44,362 nucleotides of DNA, from the NCBI GenBank assembly GCA_024279865.1, contig JAJRRC010000043.1:1-44362 (forward strand), written 5' to 3'. Each line of letters opens with the position of its first letter. The first letter of the stretch is position 1. Source of the stretch: Planctomycetota bacterium. GTDB lineage: Bacteria; Planctomycetota; Phycisphaerae; Phycisphaerales; Phycisphaeraceae. Positions 34,067 to 43,363 of the stretch are shown here, piece after piece. The translations under genes were made by a program, and so were the position numbers. Under the pieces are notes generated by a model. The model was not told the DNA's origin and did no database searches. It worked only from the letters and a program-made list of their open reading frames with translations.

Positions 34067-36133
34067 ATGGCTATGTCGGACCCCAATCAGCAAGACCCTC
34101 AGAATAATCAGCCCAACAACGGACCCAATGGGAAAGGTCCGAATAATCAAAAGCCTCCTCAGAACCTCATGTCCCGAGGCGTGTTTGGCTGGTTGATGCT
34201 AGGCAGCTTGGCTATCCTGCTGCTGTATTTAATGACCAGCGCCCAGCACCAGGCTCGCCCGATCAGCCGCACCGCCTTTAACAACCATGTGAAGAACGGC
34301 GATTTTGCCGAGGCTGTCACGGTTGAAGATGACCGCGTGGTCGGCGTGCTCAAGGAAGACATCCCAGGCCCCGCCAACAGCCGTACCCAGCGTGTGACGG
34401 CTCGAATTAGCCGCGAGACCAAAGAAGGCCTTGTCACCTTTTTAGAAAAATCAGGCCAGGAGTTTGAAGAAAAGCCAGGCAGTAGCATTTGGCTGCACCT
34501 GATGGTGAGCTGGGGGCCGGTGATTCTCATCGCCTTTTTGATTTACTTTTTCGTTTTTAGATCGATTCGCAATGCCGGTGGCGGACCTGGGGGGATGCTG
34601 GGGAACTTTGGTCGTTCAAAACACAAGTTGCTCACCAAAGAGCATTCCAGCGTCACGCTAGACGACGTGGCTGGCATTGAAGAAGCCAAAGATGAAATCA
34701 ACGAGATTATTGAATTTCTCAAGCACCCCAAAAAGTTTCAACGCCTCGGCGGCCGTGTGCCTCGGGGGGTGTTGCTTGATGGCACGCCTGGCTGTGGTAA
34801 AACGTTGCTCGCCAAAGCGATTGCCGGCGAAGCGGATGTGCCGTTCTTTTCCATTTCCGGTTCGGACTTTGTGGAAATGTTTGTGGGCGTGGGTGCGTCG
34901 CGTGTGCGGGACTTATTCAAACAGGCCAAGGAATCATCACCTTGCATTATTTTCTTAGATGAGATTGATGCGGTGGGTCGTCGCCGCGGCAGTGGGTTTA
35001 GTTCTGGTGGCCATGATGAACGTGAACAAACGCTGAATGCGATTCTCGTTGAGATGGATGGTTTTGAGACCGATGACCAGGTGATTGTGGTGGCTGCGAC
35101 GAACCGTGTGGACGTGTTGGACCCTGCGTTAACGCGTCCGGGTCGTTTTGATCGCCAGATTCATGTTCCGCTGCCTGACCTAAATGGTCGCGTGGAGATC
35201 TTTAAAGTTCATAGCCGCAAGGTGAAGCTTGGTCCTGATGTGGACCTTGAGAAGGTTGCTCGTGGCACGCCGATGTTCTCCGGTGCAGACATGGAAGCGA
35301 TGATTAACGAAGCCGCCATTGCGGCGACTTTGGCTTCTAAAGATTTTGTAGAGCAGGAAGACCTCGAAGAAGCCCGCGACAAGATTCGTTGGGGTCGCGC
35401 TCGCAAAAGTCAAAAGATTGAAGATGAAGAACGCCGCGTCATTGCCTATCACGAAGCAGGCCATGCCATCATCATGTTCCACGATGAATACTCTGAACCG
35501 CTGCACAAGGTTACGATCATCCCACGTGGCCCGTCTTTGGGAGCGACCTATCTGCTTCCTGAGAAGGACCGTCACCTCAGTAGCCGTAACCAATTGCTCG
35601 GCCGGATGAGATCAGCTTTCGGCGGGCGTATTGCTGAACACATGTTCTGTGGTGATATGTACAACGGCACAGCCGGGGACATCCGCACCGCCAGCACCAT
35701 TGCTCGCGCGATGGTCACTGAGTACGGCATGAGCGAACGGGTGGGCTTCTTATTCCTCGGTGAAAACGATTCCCAACAACCCTGGGAAACAGCCGACAAG
35801 CCCAGTGATGAAACAGCACGCGTCGTTGATGAAGAAATCAAACTGATCATTGACAACACCTATGGCGAAGCCAAAAAAATCATTGAAACACATCGTGAAC
35901 AATTAGAAGCTCTTGCTCAAGCGTTGCTTCGCTACGAAACCCTAAGCTCCGACGAGGTCGATGACATCATGAGCGGCAAGGGTCTTAACAAACCCACCGT
36001 TGCCCAGTTGCTTGCAGCAGAACAAGAAAAAGAATCTGCCAAAAAAGTCGCTGAGCCCACCGTCGCCGCTGAAGACAAACCTCAAGCCTCTTCCGATGAT
36101 TCATCCGACGAGGGACTCCCCTCTCCGGCGTAA
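34067..36133 (+). CDS. ftsH: ATP-dependent zinc metalloprotease FtsH
   Basis: A 688-aa FtsH with a Gln/Asn/Pro-rich N-terminus, transmembrane helices at about 40-60 and 145-165, an AAA+ domain (Walker A TPGCGKT at about 239-246, Walker [10 protein letters not shown], second region of homology [18 protein letters not shown]) and a zinc site HEAGH at about residues 462-466 with a third ligand Asp in [11 protein letters not shown]. It degrades membrane and short-lived cytoplasmic proteins as a hexamer. GTPGCGKT differs from the usual GPPGTGKT. AAAGG lies just before the ATG at 34067; an ATG two codons on is also possible. A terminator follows. Confidence 0.97.
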   Translation: MAMSDPNQQDPQNNQPNNGPNGKGPNNQKPPQNLMSRGVFGWLMLGSLAILLLYLMTSAQHQARPISRTAFNNHVKNGDFAEAVTVEDDRVVGVLKEDIPGPANSRTQRVTARISRETKEGLVTFLEKSGQEFEEKPGSSIWLHLMVSWGPVILIAFLIYFFVFRSIRNAGGGPGGMLGNFGRSKHKLLTKEHSSVTLDDVAGIEEAKDEINEIIEFLKHPKKFQRLGGRVPRGVLLDGTPGCGKTLLAKAIAGEADVPFFSISGSDFVEMFVGVGASRVRDLFKQAKESSPCIIFLDEIDAVGRRRGSGFSSGGHDEREQTLNAILVEMDGFETDDQVIVVAATNRVDVLDPALTRPGRFDRQIHVPLPDLNGRVEIFKVHSRKVKLGPDVDLEKVARGTPMFSGADMEAMINEAAIAATLASKDFVEQEDLEEARDKIRWGRARKSQKIEDEERRVIAYHEAGHAIIMFHDEYSEPLHKVTIIPRGPSLGATYLLPEKDRHLSSRNQLLGRMRSAFGGRIAEHMFCGDMYNGTAGDIRTASTIARAMVTEYGMSERVGFLFLGENDSQQPWETADKPSDETARVVDEEIKLIIDNTYGEAKKIIETHREQLEALAQALLRYETLSSDEVDDIMSGKGLNKPTVAQLLAAEQEKESAKKVAEPTVAAEDKPQASSDDSSDEGLPSPA

Positions 36134-36160
36134 TCGTCGATTGTAAAATTTGATTATTTC

Positions 36161-36195
36161 AAACCAGCCGTATGCGATAAGCGTGCGGCTGGTTT
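36161..36195 (+). terminator. intrinsic terminator after ftsH
   Basis: AAACCAGCCG (36161-36170) pairs with CGGCTGGTTT (36186-36195) with a 15-nt loop, followed by TG and mixed sequence. It lies 28 bp after the ftsH stop. Confidence 0.8.
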
Positions 36196-36242
36196 TGTAA
36201 TCATACGCATCATCAACTAAAACATCTAAAGACTTTGACTGC

Positions 36243-36280
36243 GTCCGGGGGGCTCCGGACACGCAAGCTGTTAGCTTGCG
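36243..36280. repeat. two adjacent hairpins in the ftsH-kinase gap
   Basis: GTCCGG/CCGGAC at 36243-36248/36255-36260, and CGCAAGCT/AGCTTGCG at 36262-36269/36273-36280 with a 3-nt loop. They sit between the convergent ftsH and kinase-like genes. They may be a REP-like unit. Confidence 0.55.
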
Positions 36281-36303
36281 GCTAGTTTCTAATTGTTTTG
36301 TCT

Positions 36304-36332
36304 CACTGACAACTGATACCTGACAACTTCTT
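36304..36332. repeat. solo end of the heptad element family
   Basis: CACTGACAACTGATACCTGACAACTTCTT resembles the right end of the heptad elements (TGATAGCT/TGACAGCT units). No left end or interior is seen. It abuts the kinase-like gene's stop. Confidence 0.5.
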
Positions 36333-37084
36333 CACAACATACCTGCCCAGTCAAATGTTTCGAGGTATCGACGTAAGCCTGTGACATTGCCAAAACGCTT
36401 GATGATCAAATCTCGCCGCATTCCTGCACAAATATGCTTGATCGGAATAGGCAGTTTTGCGTAACACGCCCGGCCGCCGAGGCATTCATAAAAGACCGCC
36501 ACGGCATCACACAAATCTTGACGCTGTTTGTATAACGCAGGACGACCCCAGTCGTAAAAGTCCACAAGTTTGAGATTAAAACGCACGCCACAGGGTTGAA
36601 TTAAAATATTCTGGCTATGAACGTCTGCGTGATATTCACCCATCATGTGAATGGCTTCGAGCCCTCGCATCAGGTTGTATAACACATGTAGTGCTGTATA
36701 AAACGGCAATCGACCACCAGGATAGCGACCAATCCAATGCTCTAACGGTTCCCCTTCACACAACTCTGAAATCATGGCGACGACCTTTTGGCGTCGGACG
36801 GTAATGATTTCCGAATGGTGGTACTGAAGTACAATCGGGCAGTACCGCAGTGTGTTGAGCTTGCGTGCATGACGGGTGGATATTTTTTGTTTTGGATCAC
36901 GATGGGGATAGTAAAATTTGCCCGCCCGCTTAATGCGGGTTTCGATTTCATGCAATTGATAGACTTCGCCTTCGGTCCCACGTCCCAGACAAGATTCAAT
37001 CACATAACGCTTACCTACCTTACGACCAGGCGGGAAGTTAAAGCTTTCAATGCGTGAAGCTGTTTTTATTTTTTTAGCCGTCAT
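36332..37084 (-). CDS. protein-kinase-like protein with atypical catalytic loop
   Basis: A 250-aa kinase-fold protein. The glycine-rich loop is LGRGTEGEVYQLHE (about 33-46), a Lys in RAGKFYYPH probably binds ATP, the catalytic loop reads YHADVHSQNILI (about 150-161) with Asp kept but HRDLKPxN altered, and the metal Asp is in LVDFYDWGR in place of DFG. It may be an active Ser/Thr kinase, a small-molecule kinase or a pseudokinase. It starts 31 bp after the glycogen synthase gene's stop on the same strand, so it probably follows it in one operon. Confidence 0.8.
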   Translation of the reverse strand: MTAKKIKTASRIESFNFPPGRKVGKRYVIESCLGRGTEGEVYQLHEIETRIKRAGKFYYPHRDPKQKISTRHARKLNTLRYCPIVLQYHHSEIITVRRQKVVAMISELCEGEPLEHWIGRYPGGRLPFYTALHVLYNLMRGLEAIHMMGEYHADVHSQNILIQPCGVRFNLKLVDFYDWGRPALYKQRQDLCDAVAVFYECLGGRACYAKLPIPIKHICAGMRRDLIIKRFGNVTGLRRYLETFDWAGML

Positions 37085-37114
37085 ACCACTCCCGAAAAAG
37101 ACACCCTCTGTATC

Positions 37115-38962
37115 TTAGTCGATTCTTTCCAGTGCCATTGCGTAGGCTTCCTGGTAATGCTTGCCTAGGTTTCCCCAGTCAAAATGGGGGCTGAATGCTT
37201 CGACACGGTTGCGGTTGGCCACGCGTTCGCGTCGGTTCATTCCCACGAATTCAAAGAGGAAGTCGGTCAATTGTTCTGCGGCTTCAAACCAGTTGTGATG
37301 CCGACGATTGACGACATATAGACCTTTGTCTTCATGGTCTTCTAGCACTTGATTGAGGTAAGAGCCAAAGCCCGACAAGTCGCTGGTCACGGCCGGGATT
37401 CCCATCGCCGCACATTCCAGTGGGGTGTAACCCCATGGCTCGTAATAACTGGGAAAAATGCCCAGGTGACAGGCTCGCACGAACTGTTCATATTCCAAAC
37501 CAAACAGTGGGTTCGTCGGCGTGATAAAGTCCGGATGGTAAATCACCTTGACGGGACTGTCTTTTTGGTTCCACAATTGACACGTCCGCAACCGATCCAA
37601 AACCGCATCATCCGAATCATCCACCAGGTCATGGGTCACAACGCCCGGGGGCAGTTCACGTTTCCAAACGTGAATCATACGCTTCAGTCGCACGAGCCAG
37701 TATTCATCGACCAACTGATTAAAGTCAGGCACCGTTCCCTTGGCGGCCTCTTGGAACAAACGGTCGCCGATTTGTTCTTTGATGGCTTCACTGATGGTGT
37801 GAAATTCTTTGCGCATCGCATGTGTGGACAACGCGCCAACGTTCAACGACCGAACCGGTCGTTTGGTGATAATGAAGGCCACCACCGTTTTCTTGCTACC
37901 CGTTACTTGCAGGCGATGGTTAAGCCTCGCGAGCGCTTCGATGGTCAGGTCCATGCCTTTGTTTTGGAATTCATACCGACCGGAAGTGAACATATAAATC
38001 GTATTGTCCAAATCGAAATGATAGCTGGGAAAGAAGTGGCCAATGGTAAATTCGTGGAGTTGTTCTTTGTAATCTCGATGTAAATTTTGAAATTCATGCA
38101 CTGCTGCAAAGCGTTTGATGTTCAGGCCGTTGGGCAAAAGCACGTCGGGCGATCTCCCTAGGAGATGGCGACATTCCTCAGCAGTCACATCCGAGACGGT
38201 GGTAAACACCTGCGCACCGTGGGCTGCGGCTCGCTCAATGCGATACTGAGGCGTGACATTAAATTGCTCAGCTTCGGTGTCGGCGTGATAGTCTTGAAGA
38301 TGCTCATAAAACTTGCTGTCATTCATCGCCAGGTAACGACCGAGCAACGTCGCATGCGTGGTAAAAACAATCGACCCGGGCCATTGTTCCTGACGGAGCA
38401 TGGGAATCGCAGTCCCAGCCATCCATTCATGAAAGTGGGCAATGATAGGACGTCGGCCTGATTCACGATGCGCCAAGACCTGCAAAAATCGGCGACAAGC
38501 TTCACCAAACGCGACCACGTCATTGATCATCTCATCATCGGCTGGCGTTGGAATGTCATGTTCATTCCAGAGCCTGTATTTGATCTTGTCGAGTTCACCA
38601 AACAAATTGCGGTAATCCAACAGAACCACATGCGGCCGCCCCGTGACCAGCCATCGACCGTAATGAGCTTCGAGCCCCTGCTCACGCAAGGCCTTAACCA
38701 CCTGCCCCATCGCACCGGTCAAAGGCGCGGGCTCAAATTCCGTGGCCATCGCATGATCCGTGTACGGCCCCACCGCCACGTAACGGTTGCCCCACTGCTC
38801 AATCATGTTGGGAACTTTTGAACGAATCACGGTATAAATACCGCCAAGTTGATTACAAACTTCCCATGCAATTTCCAGTAGCAACGGCTCACCCCGCCGG
38901 GTGCGGCTACGTCGAACTTTGCTTGTTTTTCGAGTTCGCTGAGCTTGCGTCGCTTTGGCCAT
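37115..38962 (-). CDS. glycogen synthase, eukaryotic type (GT3-like)
   Basis: A 615-aa glycosyltransferase. Near the N-terminus LLLEIAWEVCNQLGGIYTVI and RYVAVGPYTDHAM match GT3 glycogen synthases (yeast GSY type); PIIAHFHEWMAG, TTHATLLGRYLA, VLLPNGLNIKRF and, near the C-terminus, SYYEPWGYTPLECAAMGIP give the GT-B fold with the nucleotide-sugar site. These enzymes extend alpha-1,4-glucan from UDP-glucose. Bacterial glycogen synthases are usually GT5, so the GT3 type is notable. AAGG about 10 nt upstream fixes the ATG at 38962, after a Lys/Arg/Thr-rich lead. The TauE/SafE gene lies 70 bp upstream. Confidence 0.88.
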   Translation of the reverse strand: MAKATQAQRTRKTSKVRRSRTRRGEPLLLEIAWEVCNQLGGIYTVIRSKVPNMIEQWGNRYVAVGPYTDHAMATEFEPAPLTGAMGQVVKALREQGLEAHYGRWLVTGRPHVVLLDYRNLFGELDKIKYRLWNEHDIPTPADDEMINDVVAFGEACRRFLQVLAHRESGRRPIIAHFHEWMAGTAIPMLRQEQWPGSIVFTTHATLLGRYLAMNDSKFYEHLQDYHADTEAEQFNVTPQYRIERAAAHGAQVFTTVSDVTAEECRHLLGRSPDVLLPNGLNIKRFAAVHEFQNLHRDYKEQLHEFTIGHFFPSYHFDLDNTIYMFTSGRYEFQNKGMDLTIEALARLNHRLQVTGSKKTVVAFIITKRPVRSLNVGALSTHAMRKEFHTISEAIKEQIGDRLFQEAAKGTVPDFNQLVDEYWLVRLKRMIHVWKRELPPGVVTHDLVDDSDDAVLDRLRTCQLWNQKDSPVKVIYHPDFITPTNPLFGLEYEQFVRACHLGIFPSYYEPWGYTPLECAAMGIPAVTSDLSGFGSYLNQVLEDHEDKGLYVVNRRHHNWFEAAEQLTDFLFEFVGMNRRERVANRNRVEAFSPHFDWGNLGKHYQEAYAMALERID

Positions 38963-39032
38963 CAACAGCACCTTCCCCTCAACATAAAATATTTGTGCCT
39001 TGATTCTATATTCTTCTGCCGACTCGTGCAGG

Positions 39033-39773
39033 TTATTGCAAAACCGCACCCACCGCGAGCAAAGTCAGCAAGGCCATCGTGACCCGACGAAGCTGCTGAC
39101 GTGAGAGACGATTGCCGATCCGCAGGCCAACCCAAACGCCTGTTAAAACAGCGGGAAGCAAGACCACCCCCAATCTCGCAGCAGGGAAAGTTGTTTCGCC
39201 AAACTTCCAGAAAAGAGCCCACAACAACAAAGGACCCCATAAAAAATACGTTGCCATCAACAACGCGCGACTACGCTTGGCGGGCCAATCATGAGCCATC
39301 GTCCACAACACCAAAGGAGGCCCGGACATCGCTGCCACCCCACTTAAAATCCCCGATGCCCCAAAGGCCACAAGCCCCCAACCCCAAGCCACCCGCTTGT
39401 GGGGCTTGACCTGAAAGACCCACATCAAAACCAATAAAAAAAGTAAAATGCCACCAAAAACCTGACGAATTTGACCCGGCTCCAACATCCGAATCTGACC
39501 CAACAGCCACGTCCCCACAGGCAACATCAAAGCCCCCCAAATCGCCAACGGCAACAACAACCGCCAAGGAACGTGCTCACGCAAATGCCACGCATTTACC
39601 GCATTCATCACCATCGCAGTCAACACCGTCAACACCACTGCCTGCTCAGGAGCCATCCCCAAATAAATCAACGAAGGCATCAAAAGAAGCGCATAGCCAA
39701 ACCCCGCAGCAGATTGAACAACCGCAGCCCCAAACAAAAGTAAGCCAAGTAGAGGTAACTGATCCCAATGCAT
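39033..39773 (-). CDS. TauE/SafE family (TSUP) membrane permease
   Basis: A 246-aa protein with eight hydrophobic helices and the TSUP pattern: an N-terminal AAGFGYALLLMPSLIYLG, and in the second half SGILSGVAAMSGPPLVLW. Members export or take up sulfite, sulfoacetate or other organosulfur anions; the substrate is unknown here. Start at ATG 39773; an in-frame start eight codons upstream (39797) is less likely. It lies upstream of glycogen synthase on the same strand, so it may head that transcript, though functional relation is not evident. Confidence 0.85.
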   Translation of the reverse strand: MHWDQLPLLGLLLFGAAVVQSAAGFGYALLLMPSLIYLGMAPEQAVVLTVLTAMVMNAVNAWHLREHVPWRLLLPLAIWGALMLPVGTWLLGQIRMLEPGQIRQVFGGILLFLLVLMWVFQVKPHKRVAWGWGLVAFGASGILSGVAAMSGPPLVLWTMAHDWPAKRSRALLMATYFLWGPLLLWALFWKFGETTFPAARLGVVLLPAVLTGVWVGLRIGNRLSRQQLRRVTMALLTLLAVGAVLQ

Positions 39774-39882
39774 AGAGCCACATTTTAGCACAAACAAATC
39801 AACCCACGCCCCAGCAAAAGAACAAGCCTTTTCAAGAATGCTACAATCCCCTTAAACCTTAACGCATAGGCCCACAAACCCA

Positions 39883-40584
39883 ATGAACCAACCCAACCCC
39901 CACAACCCCACACCTCCCCAGCAACCCGCCAAACCAAAACGCAATGGGTGTTTTCTTGCGTCAGGCATCGGATGCTTAAGCATGATGGCAATCGCCATTG
40001 TCTGTGCGGTCTTTCTTGCACTCAATGCAAGAAAGCTCGTGATCAGTGGCATCAACATCACCGCAACCTCTGCCATTGAATCTTCAGATTTACCCCCTGA
40101 ACAACAAAAAGGGATCATCACCCAGATCGACCGACTCACCGAAGCCTTCAATGAAGGAACCATCGTGATCGAAGACATCGGCCCACTTGTAGAAAATTTA
40201 GCTGAAGGGCAACTGCTTGTTTTTGGAGCAGCTTACTTCCAAGCCACCCAATATATCCAAGCATCAAACATGACCGATGCCCAAAAACAGAATGCTCAAA
40301 AAATAATGGGACGGTTCGCCCAAGGCGGGATTGAAGATAAAATTTCCACAGAAACTCTTCAGCTCATATGGGACCTGACGTTCGAACAAACAAGTGCGGA
40401 CAACAAAACGCTCAAAAAAACGCTCACTGCCGAGGAACTCCAGCAGCTCTTGGAACTAACCACTAACGCGGTCACCGAAGCGAACATTCCAGACGAAACC
40501 TATCAAATTGATATCGCAGACCATGTTCGCAAAGCTGTCGATAAAATTTTGGGATCAGACGAAGCTTTGACTACCAACCCCTGA
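39883..40584 (+). CDS. membrane-anchored hypothetical protein
   Basis: A 233-aa protein: a Pro/Asn/Gln-rich cytoplasmic N-terminus (NPTPPQQPAKPKRNGC), one transmembrane segment (about 27-47, GIGCLSMMAIAIVCAVFLAL), and a mostly helical extracytoplasmic region with acidic residues (TAEELQQLLELTTNAV). I do not recognise the family. Its 3' end overlaps the 3' end of the GlmU-like gene on the other strand by 30 bp. Confidence 0.7.
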   Translation: MNQPNPHNPTPPQQPAKPKRNGCFLASGIGCLSMMAIAIVCAVFLALNARKLVISGINITATSAIESSDLPPEQQKGIITQIDRLTEAFNEGTIVIEDIGPLVENLAEGQLLVFGAAYFQATQYIQASNMTDAQKQNAQKIMGRFAQGGIEDKISTETLQLIWDLTFEQTSADNKTLKKTLTAEELQQLLELTTNAVTEANIPDETYQIDIADHVRKAVDKILGSDEALTTNP

Positions 40585-41808
40585 AGCTCCCACACGCCCA
40601 CGCACACCAGCGGTAAGATCCAAGAGACGTTTGGCTTCGCTGTCAAGCAATTCACAACCCCGACGCTGCATCATCGTACGAGCCGTCTGCATGAGCTTTT
40701 CAACGTCATAAGGCGCGCGGCCGGCCTCGGTGTAAAACCCAAAGCGATCTGCAAACACTGGTGCAAAACCACTCACCGCCAGCATACAAGCGGTGCCAAT
40801 GACGCTGCCTGTCAACAAGCGTGTTCCAATGGCGGTTCGTACATAGTCCCCGATCAGTGGGCCGAGGGTGATGCGGCCGGTGTCTTCGCGTGCATGTGAA
40901 AATTCCAGTTGCATACGGACCGGCCCATAGGTGTTTTTAAGATTGCTCACCGTGGTGTCCGCGCCAAGATTCACCCAGTAGCCCACGAGACTGTTGCCCA
41001 GATAGCCAGCATGAGCTTTATTGGAAAAGCCCGCAAGGATACTGGCACTAATTTCTCCACCCACCTTGCACATCGGGCCGATCACCGTGTCCGGACGGAT
41101 GTAACAACCTGCTGCGACATGAGCATTGGACCCAATGTAGCATGGCCCCTGAAGCACGGCCGTCGGCTCAATGCGAGCGCCCCGACCAATCACCACAGGC
41201 CCCTCTTCACTGCATAAAACACATGCAGGCGAAACCGTTGCCGTGGGATGTATACGGACTGGATGTTCCCCAAAAATCGTCACACCTAGCAGGCCCTTGG
41301 GCAATTCCACCAGACGTTTTTCAGGAGAACACGCAAGCAAGTCCGACATTAAATTATCACGCAGTTCATCATGAATATGCCAAGGACGTTCCAAAAGCAC
41401 ACGGCCAGTGAGCGTGGTGACCTGAATCTGACGGGGCAATTCCCAATCATCGCCAAGCTGAACATGGGCGCCAATCAACGTGCGGTCTTCCTGGAGAATC
41501 GCATGACCCACAGGCAACTTCGCCACCTGCTCAAGCACCTTGGCACTGGCGCATCGGCCATTGACCATGTGCCAACTCGCAGAGACCGGAGGCGACACGT
41601 TCACACTCAACTGACGATGCCTCGCACCGACAATCGAGGCCATCGGGTCTGGAACAATCAAGACCTCTGTATGCTGGCCTAAAATCCGCTCAATCCGCCG
41701 CAAGGTCGTAGCCGCCCCGGTGCGCAGTTCAAAGGCTGTCCGTAAATCCGTCAACGGCCCAAACATGCCCCGCCCATCATCAAAAATCATCAGTCGTGAT
41801 ACAGTCAT
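40555..41808 (-). CDS. GlmU-like sugar nucleotidyltransferase with left-handed beta-helix
   Basis: A 417-aa protein with an N-terminal domain like NTP_transf_4 (LMIFDDGRGMFGPLTDLRTAFELRTGA), a linker, and a C-terminal left-handed beta-helix of hexapeptide repeats (about residues 180-360: IHPTATVSPACVL, IEPTAVLQGPCYIGSNAHV, AAGCYIRPDTVIGP). Related bacterial proteins are annotated as glucose-1-phosphate or N-acetylglucosamine-1-phosphate transferases; the substrate is not certain. AAGGA about 10 nt before ATG 41808 fixes the start. It follows the GT4 gene, with a 130-bp G/C-tract spacer, so both may be used in cell-surface polysaccharide synthesis. Confidence 0.82.
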   Translation of the reverse strand: MTVSRLMIFDDGRGMFGPLTDLRTAFELRTGAATTLRRIERILGQHTEVLIVPDPMASIVGARHRQLSVNVSPPVSASWHMVNGRCASAKVLEQVAKLPVGHAILQEDRTLIGAHVQLGDDWELPRQIQVTTLTGRVLLERPWHIHDELRDNLMSDLLACSPEKRLVELPKGLLGVTIFGEHPVRIHPTATVSPACVLCSEEGPVVIGRGARIEPTAVLQGPCYIGSNAHVAAGCYIRPDTVIGPMCKVGGEISASILAGFSNKAHAGYLGNSLVGYWVNLGADTTVSNLKNTYGPVRMQLEFSHAREDTGRITLGPLIGDYVRTAIGTRLLTGSVIGTACMLAVSGFAPVFADRFGFYTEAGRAPYDVEKLMQTARTMMQRRGCELLDSEAKRLLDLTAGVRGRVGASGVGSQSFV

Positions 41809-41824
41809 CGCTATCAATCCTTCT

Positions 41825-41938
41825 CCCCCCCCGGAAGTTTCCAAGGCAAGACCGAGGGGGGGGCTGGGAAAATACCTGAAAATTCCCGGAAAATATTCCG
41901 AAGTCTCAAATTCCGGGGTCTTATAATTCCGGGGGGGG
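41825..41938. repeat. G/C-tract spacer with ATTCCGGGG repeats
   Basis: On the plus strand: eight C (41825-41832) then GGAAGTTTCC, eight G (41856-41863), CCCGGAAAATATTCCG, AAATTCCGGGGTC, and AATTCCGGGGGGGG ending at 41938. C8 and G8 could form a hairpin. The last G-run is immediately before the (minus-strand) stop TAA of the GT4 gene, giving TAACCCCCCCCGG in the gene's direction, as after rpsD. Confidence 0.75.
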
Positions 41939-43069
41939 TTATTCTATACTCAACATCTGATCATAGACATCCGAAAAGGCTTTGTGCATCCGATCTTGGG
42001 TAAAATCTTGATTCACACGAGCCTGCCCCGCGAGCGCATAACGCTTACGCAAATCATCCGAAGCCAAAAGCGATCTTAAATTCGCCCCCAATGCCTCAGC
42101 GTCCTGACGCGGACTCAATAACCCCGTCTGTTCATGCAGCACCACCTCGGCATTGCCGCCCACCTCCGTCGCGCAAATGGGACAACCTCCCGCCATCGCC
42201 TCGAGCAAGGTCACCGAAACCCCCTCACTCAAACTACTCAATACAAACACATCCGCCCCTGCCACCAGCTCGGCAATATCGGTGCGTACACCTAAAAACC
42301 GAACCTGCGGAGCAATGCCCAATTCCTTTGCCAACTGTTTCATTGCTGACTGTTCGTTGCCGTCACCCGCCAACAGTAACACCGCATCGGGGCGTTGCTC
42401 AATGACTTTGGCCATGGCTTTAATGGCTGTGGCATGATCTTTGACCGAATGGAACCGTGCGACCTGCAAGACCACTGGTTGATCTGGGGTCAATCCCAGT
42501 TCGCTGCGGATCGCGGGCCTCGTTGACGTTGGCCTCACAAATTTCTCTGGGTTAATCCCGTTGTAGATCACCTTGATCCGCCGAGCGGGAATCCCCTCGT
42601 TTTTGACCAGGGCATCTGCCACGAACTGCCCCACGGCCGTGGCCCGGTCGGTGGGACGAAAAAGAAGTTGATTGGCGATCACCCGCTTGAGTTTTCGGAC
42701 GTCTGGATAATGACGGCCATGCTCGGTAAACAACAATCGAGGCCGACTACGCCAACCCCGTGAAACAGACCCATAAAAAAATGGGGTGTACTGATGGGCA
42801 TGTAACAAGTCCACCTGATGCTCCCTCGCCGCGTGGCGAATCCGCTTGGCGACCTTCCAATCCACCCCCGGCTGACGGCCCAGTGTAACAACCGTAAACC
42901 CTTCACTGGCAAGCTCTTCACCCAAATCACCCACCCCGTCAAGACAGAAATAAACCGTACGATAACGGCCACGCAATTGACGACCCAACGCCCCAGCTAA
43001 AACCTCTGCCCCCGCAAAAGCCAAACGGTGCAACACATGAGCAATCACAGGCAATTTTTGTTCAGACAT
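41939..43069 (-). CDS. GT4-type glycosyltransferase
   Basis: A 376-aa GT-B fold glycosyltransferase. The N-terminal domain starts VIAHVLHRLAFAGAEVLAGAL and contains LLHAHQYTPFFYG; the C-terminal nucleotide-sugar domain has VIYNGINPEKFV, VLQVARFHSVKDHATAI and LSSLSEGVSVTLLEAMAGG with the conserved Glu. The donor and acceptor are not evident; lipopolysaccharide, exopolysaccharide or a glycolipid are typical products. It is upstream of the GlmU-like gene in the same direction. Repeat copy E lies right upstream of its start region. Confidence 0.9.
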   Translation of the reverse strand: MSEQKLPVIAHVLHRLAFAGAEVLAGALGRQLRGRYRTVYFCLDGVGDLGEELASEGFTVVTLGRQPGVDWKVAKRIRHAAREHQVDLLHAHQYTPFFYGSVSRGWRSRPRLLFTEHGRHYPDVRKLKRVIANQLLFRPTDRATAVGQFVADALVKNEGIPARRIKVIYNGINPEKFVRPTSTRPAIRSELGLTPDQPVVLQVARFHSVKDHATAIKAMAKVIEQRPDAVLLLAGDGNEQSAMKQLAKELGIAPQVRFLGVRTDIAELVAGADVFVLSSLSEGVSVTLLEAMAGGCPICATEVGGNAEVVLHEQTGLLSPRQDAEALGANLRSLLASDDLRKRYALAGQARVNQDFTQDRMHKAFSDVYDQMLSIE

Positions 43070-43098
43070 ATATAAAATCCAAAAAACTAAGCAGTTTT

Positions 43099-43247
43099 AA
43101 GAAGCTATCAGTTGTCAGCTATCAGTAAGAAAAGAAGCAGAAAGAGACGAAAAATCCGAGCAAAACTAAAAAACCGCTTGCAAGTTCCCCCTCTTATCTG
43201 ACAACTGATCGCTGATCGCTGATCGCTGATAGCTGATAGCTTCTTTA
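43099..43247. repeat. heptad-terminated dispersed element, copy E (short)
   Basis: About 150 bp. Left end AAGAAGCTATCAGTTGTCAGC, right end GATCGCTGATCGCTGATAGC (heptads TGATCGC three times, then TGATAGC twice). The interior is unlike that of A-D and lacks the hairpin module, so it may be an internally deleted derivative. Confidence 0.75.
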
Positions 43248-43363
43248 ATATATCGGCCAACAGGATCGATTCAATTGCAATAAAAATCGGACCGCTACGA
43301 ACAGTTTTTTATTGTTTCTGTTATGCTTAAGAAACTAGACCTAAAACAATCCGGAGTACCACC

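Noticed and set aside
37349-38083. 244-aa plus-strand frame
   Set aside because: It lies wholly antisense to the glycogen synthase gene, which has clear motifs; the frame has no recognisable domain.
43099-43247. heptad array considered as a CRISPR
   Set aside because: Units are 7 bp without spacers and form inverted ends, so it is not a CRISPR array.
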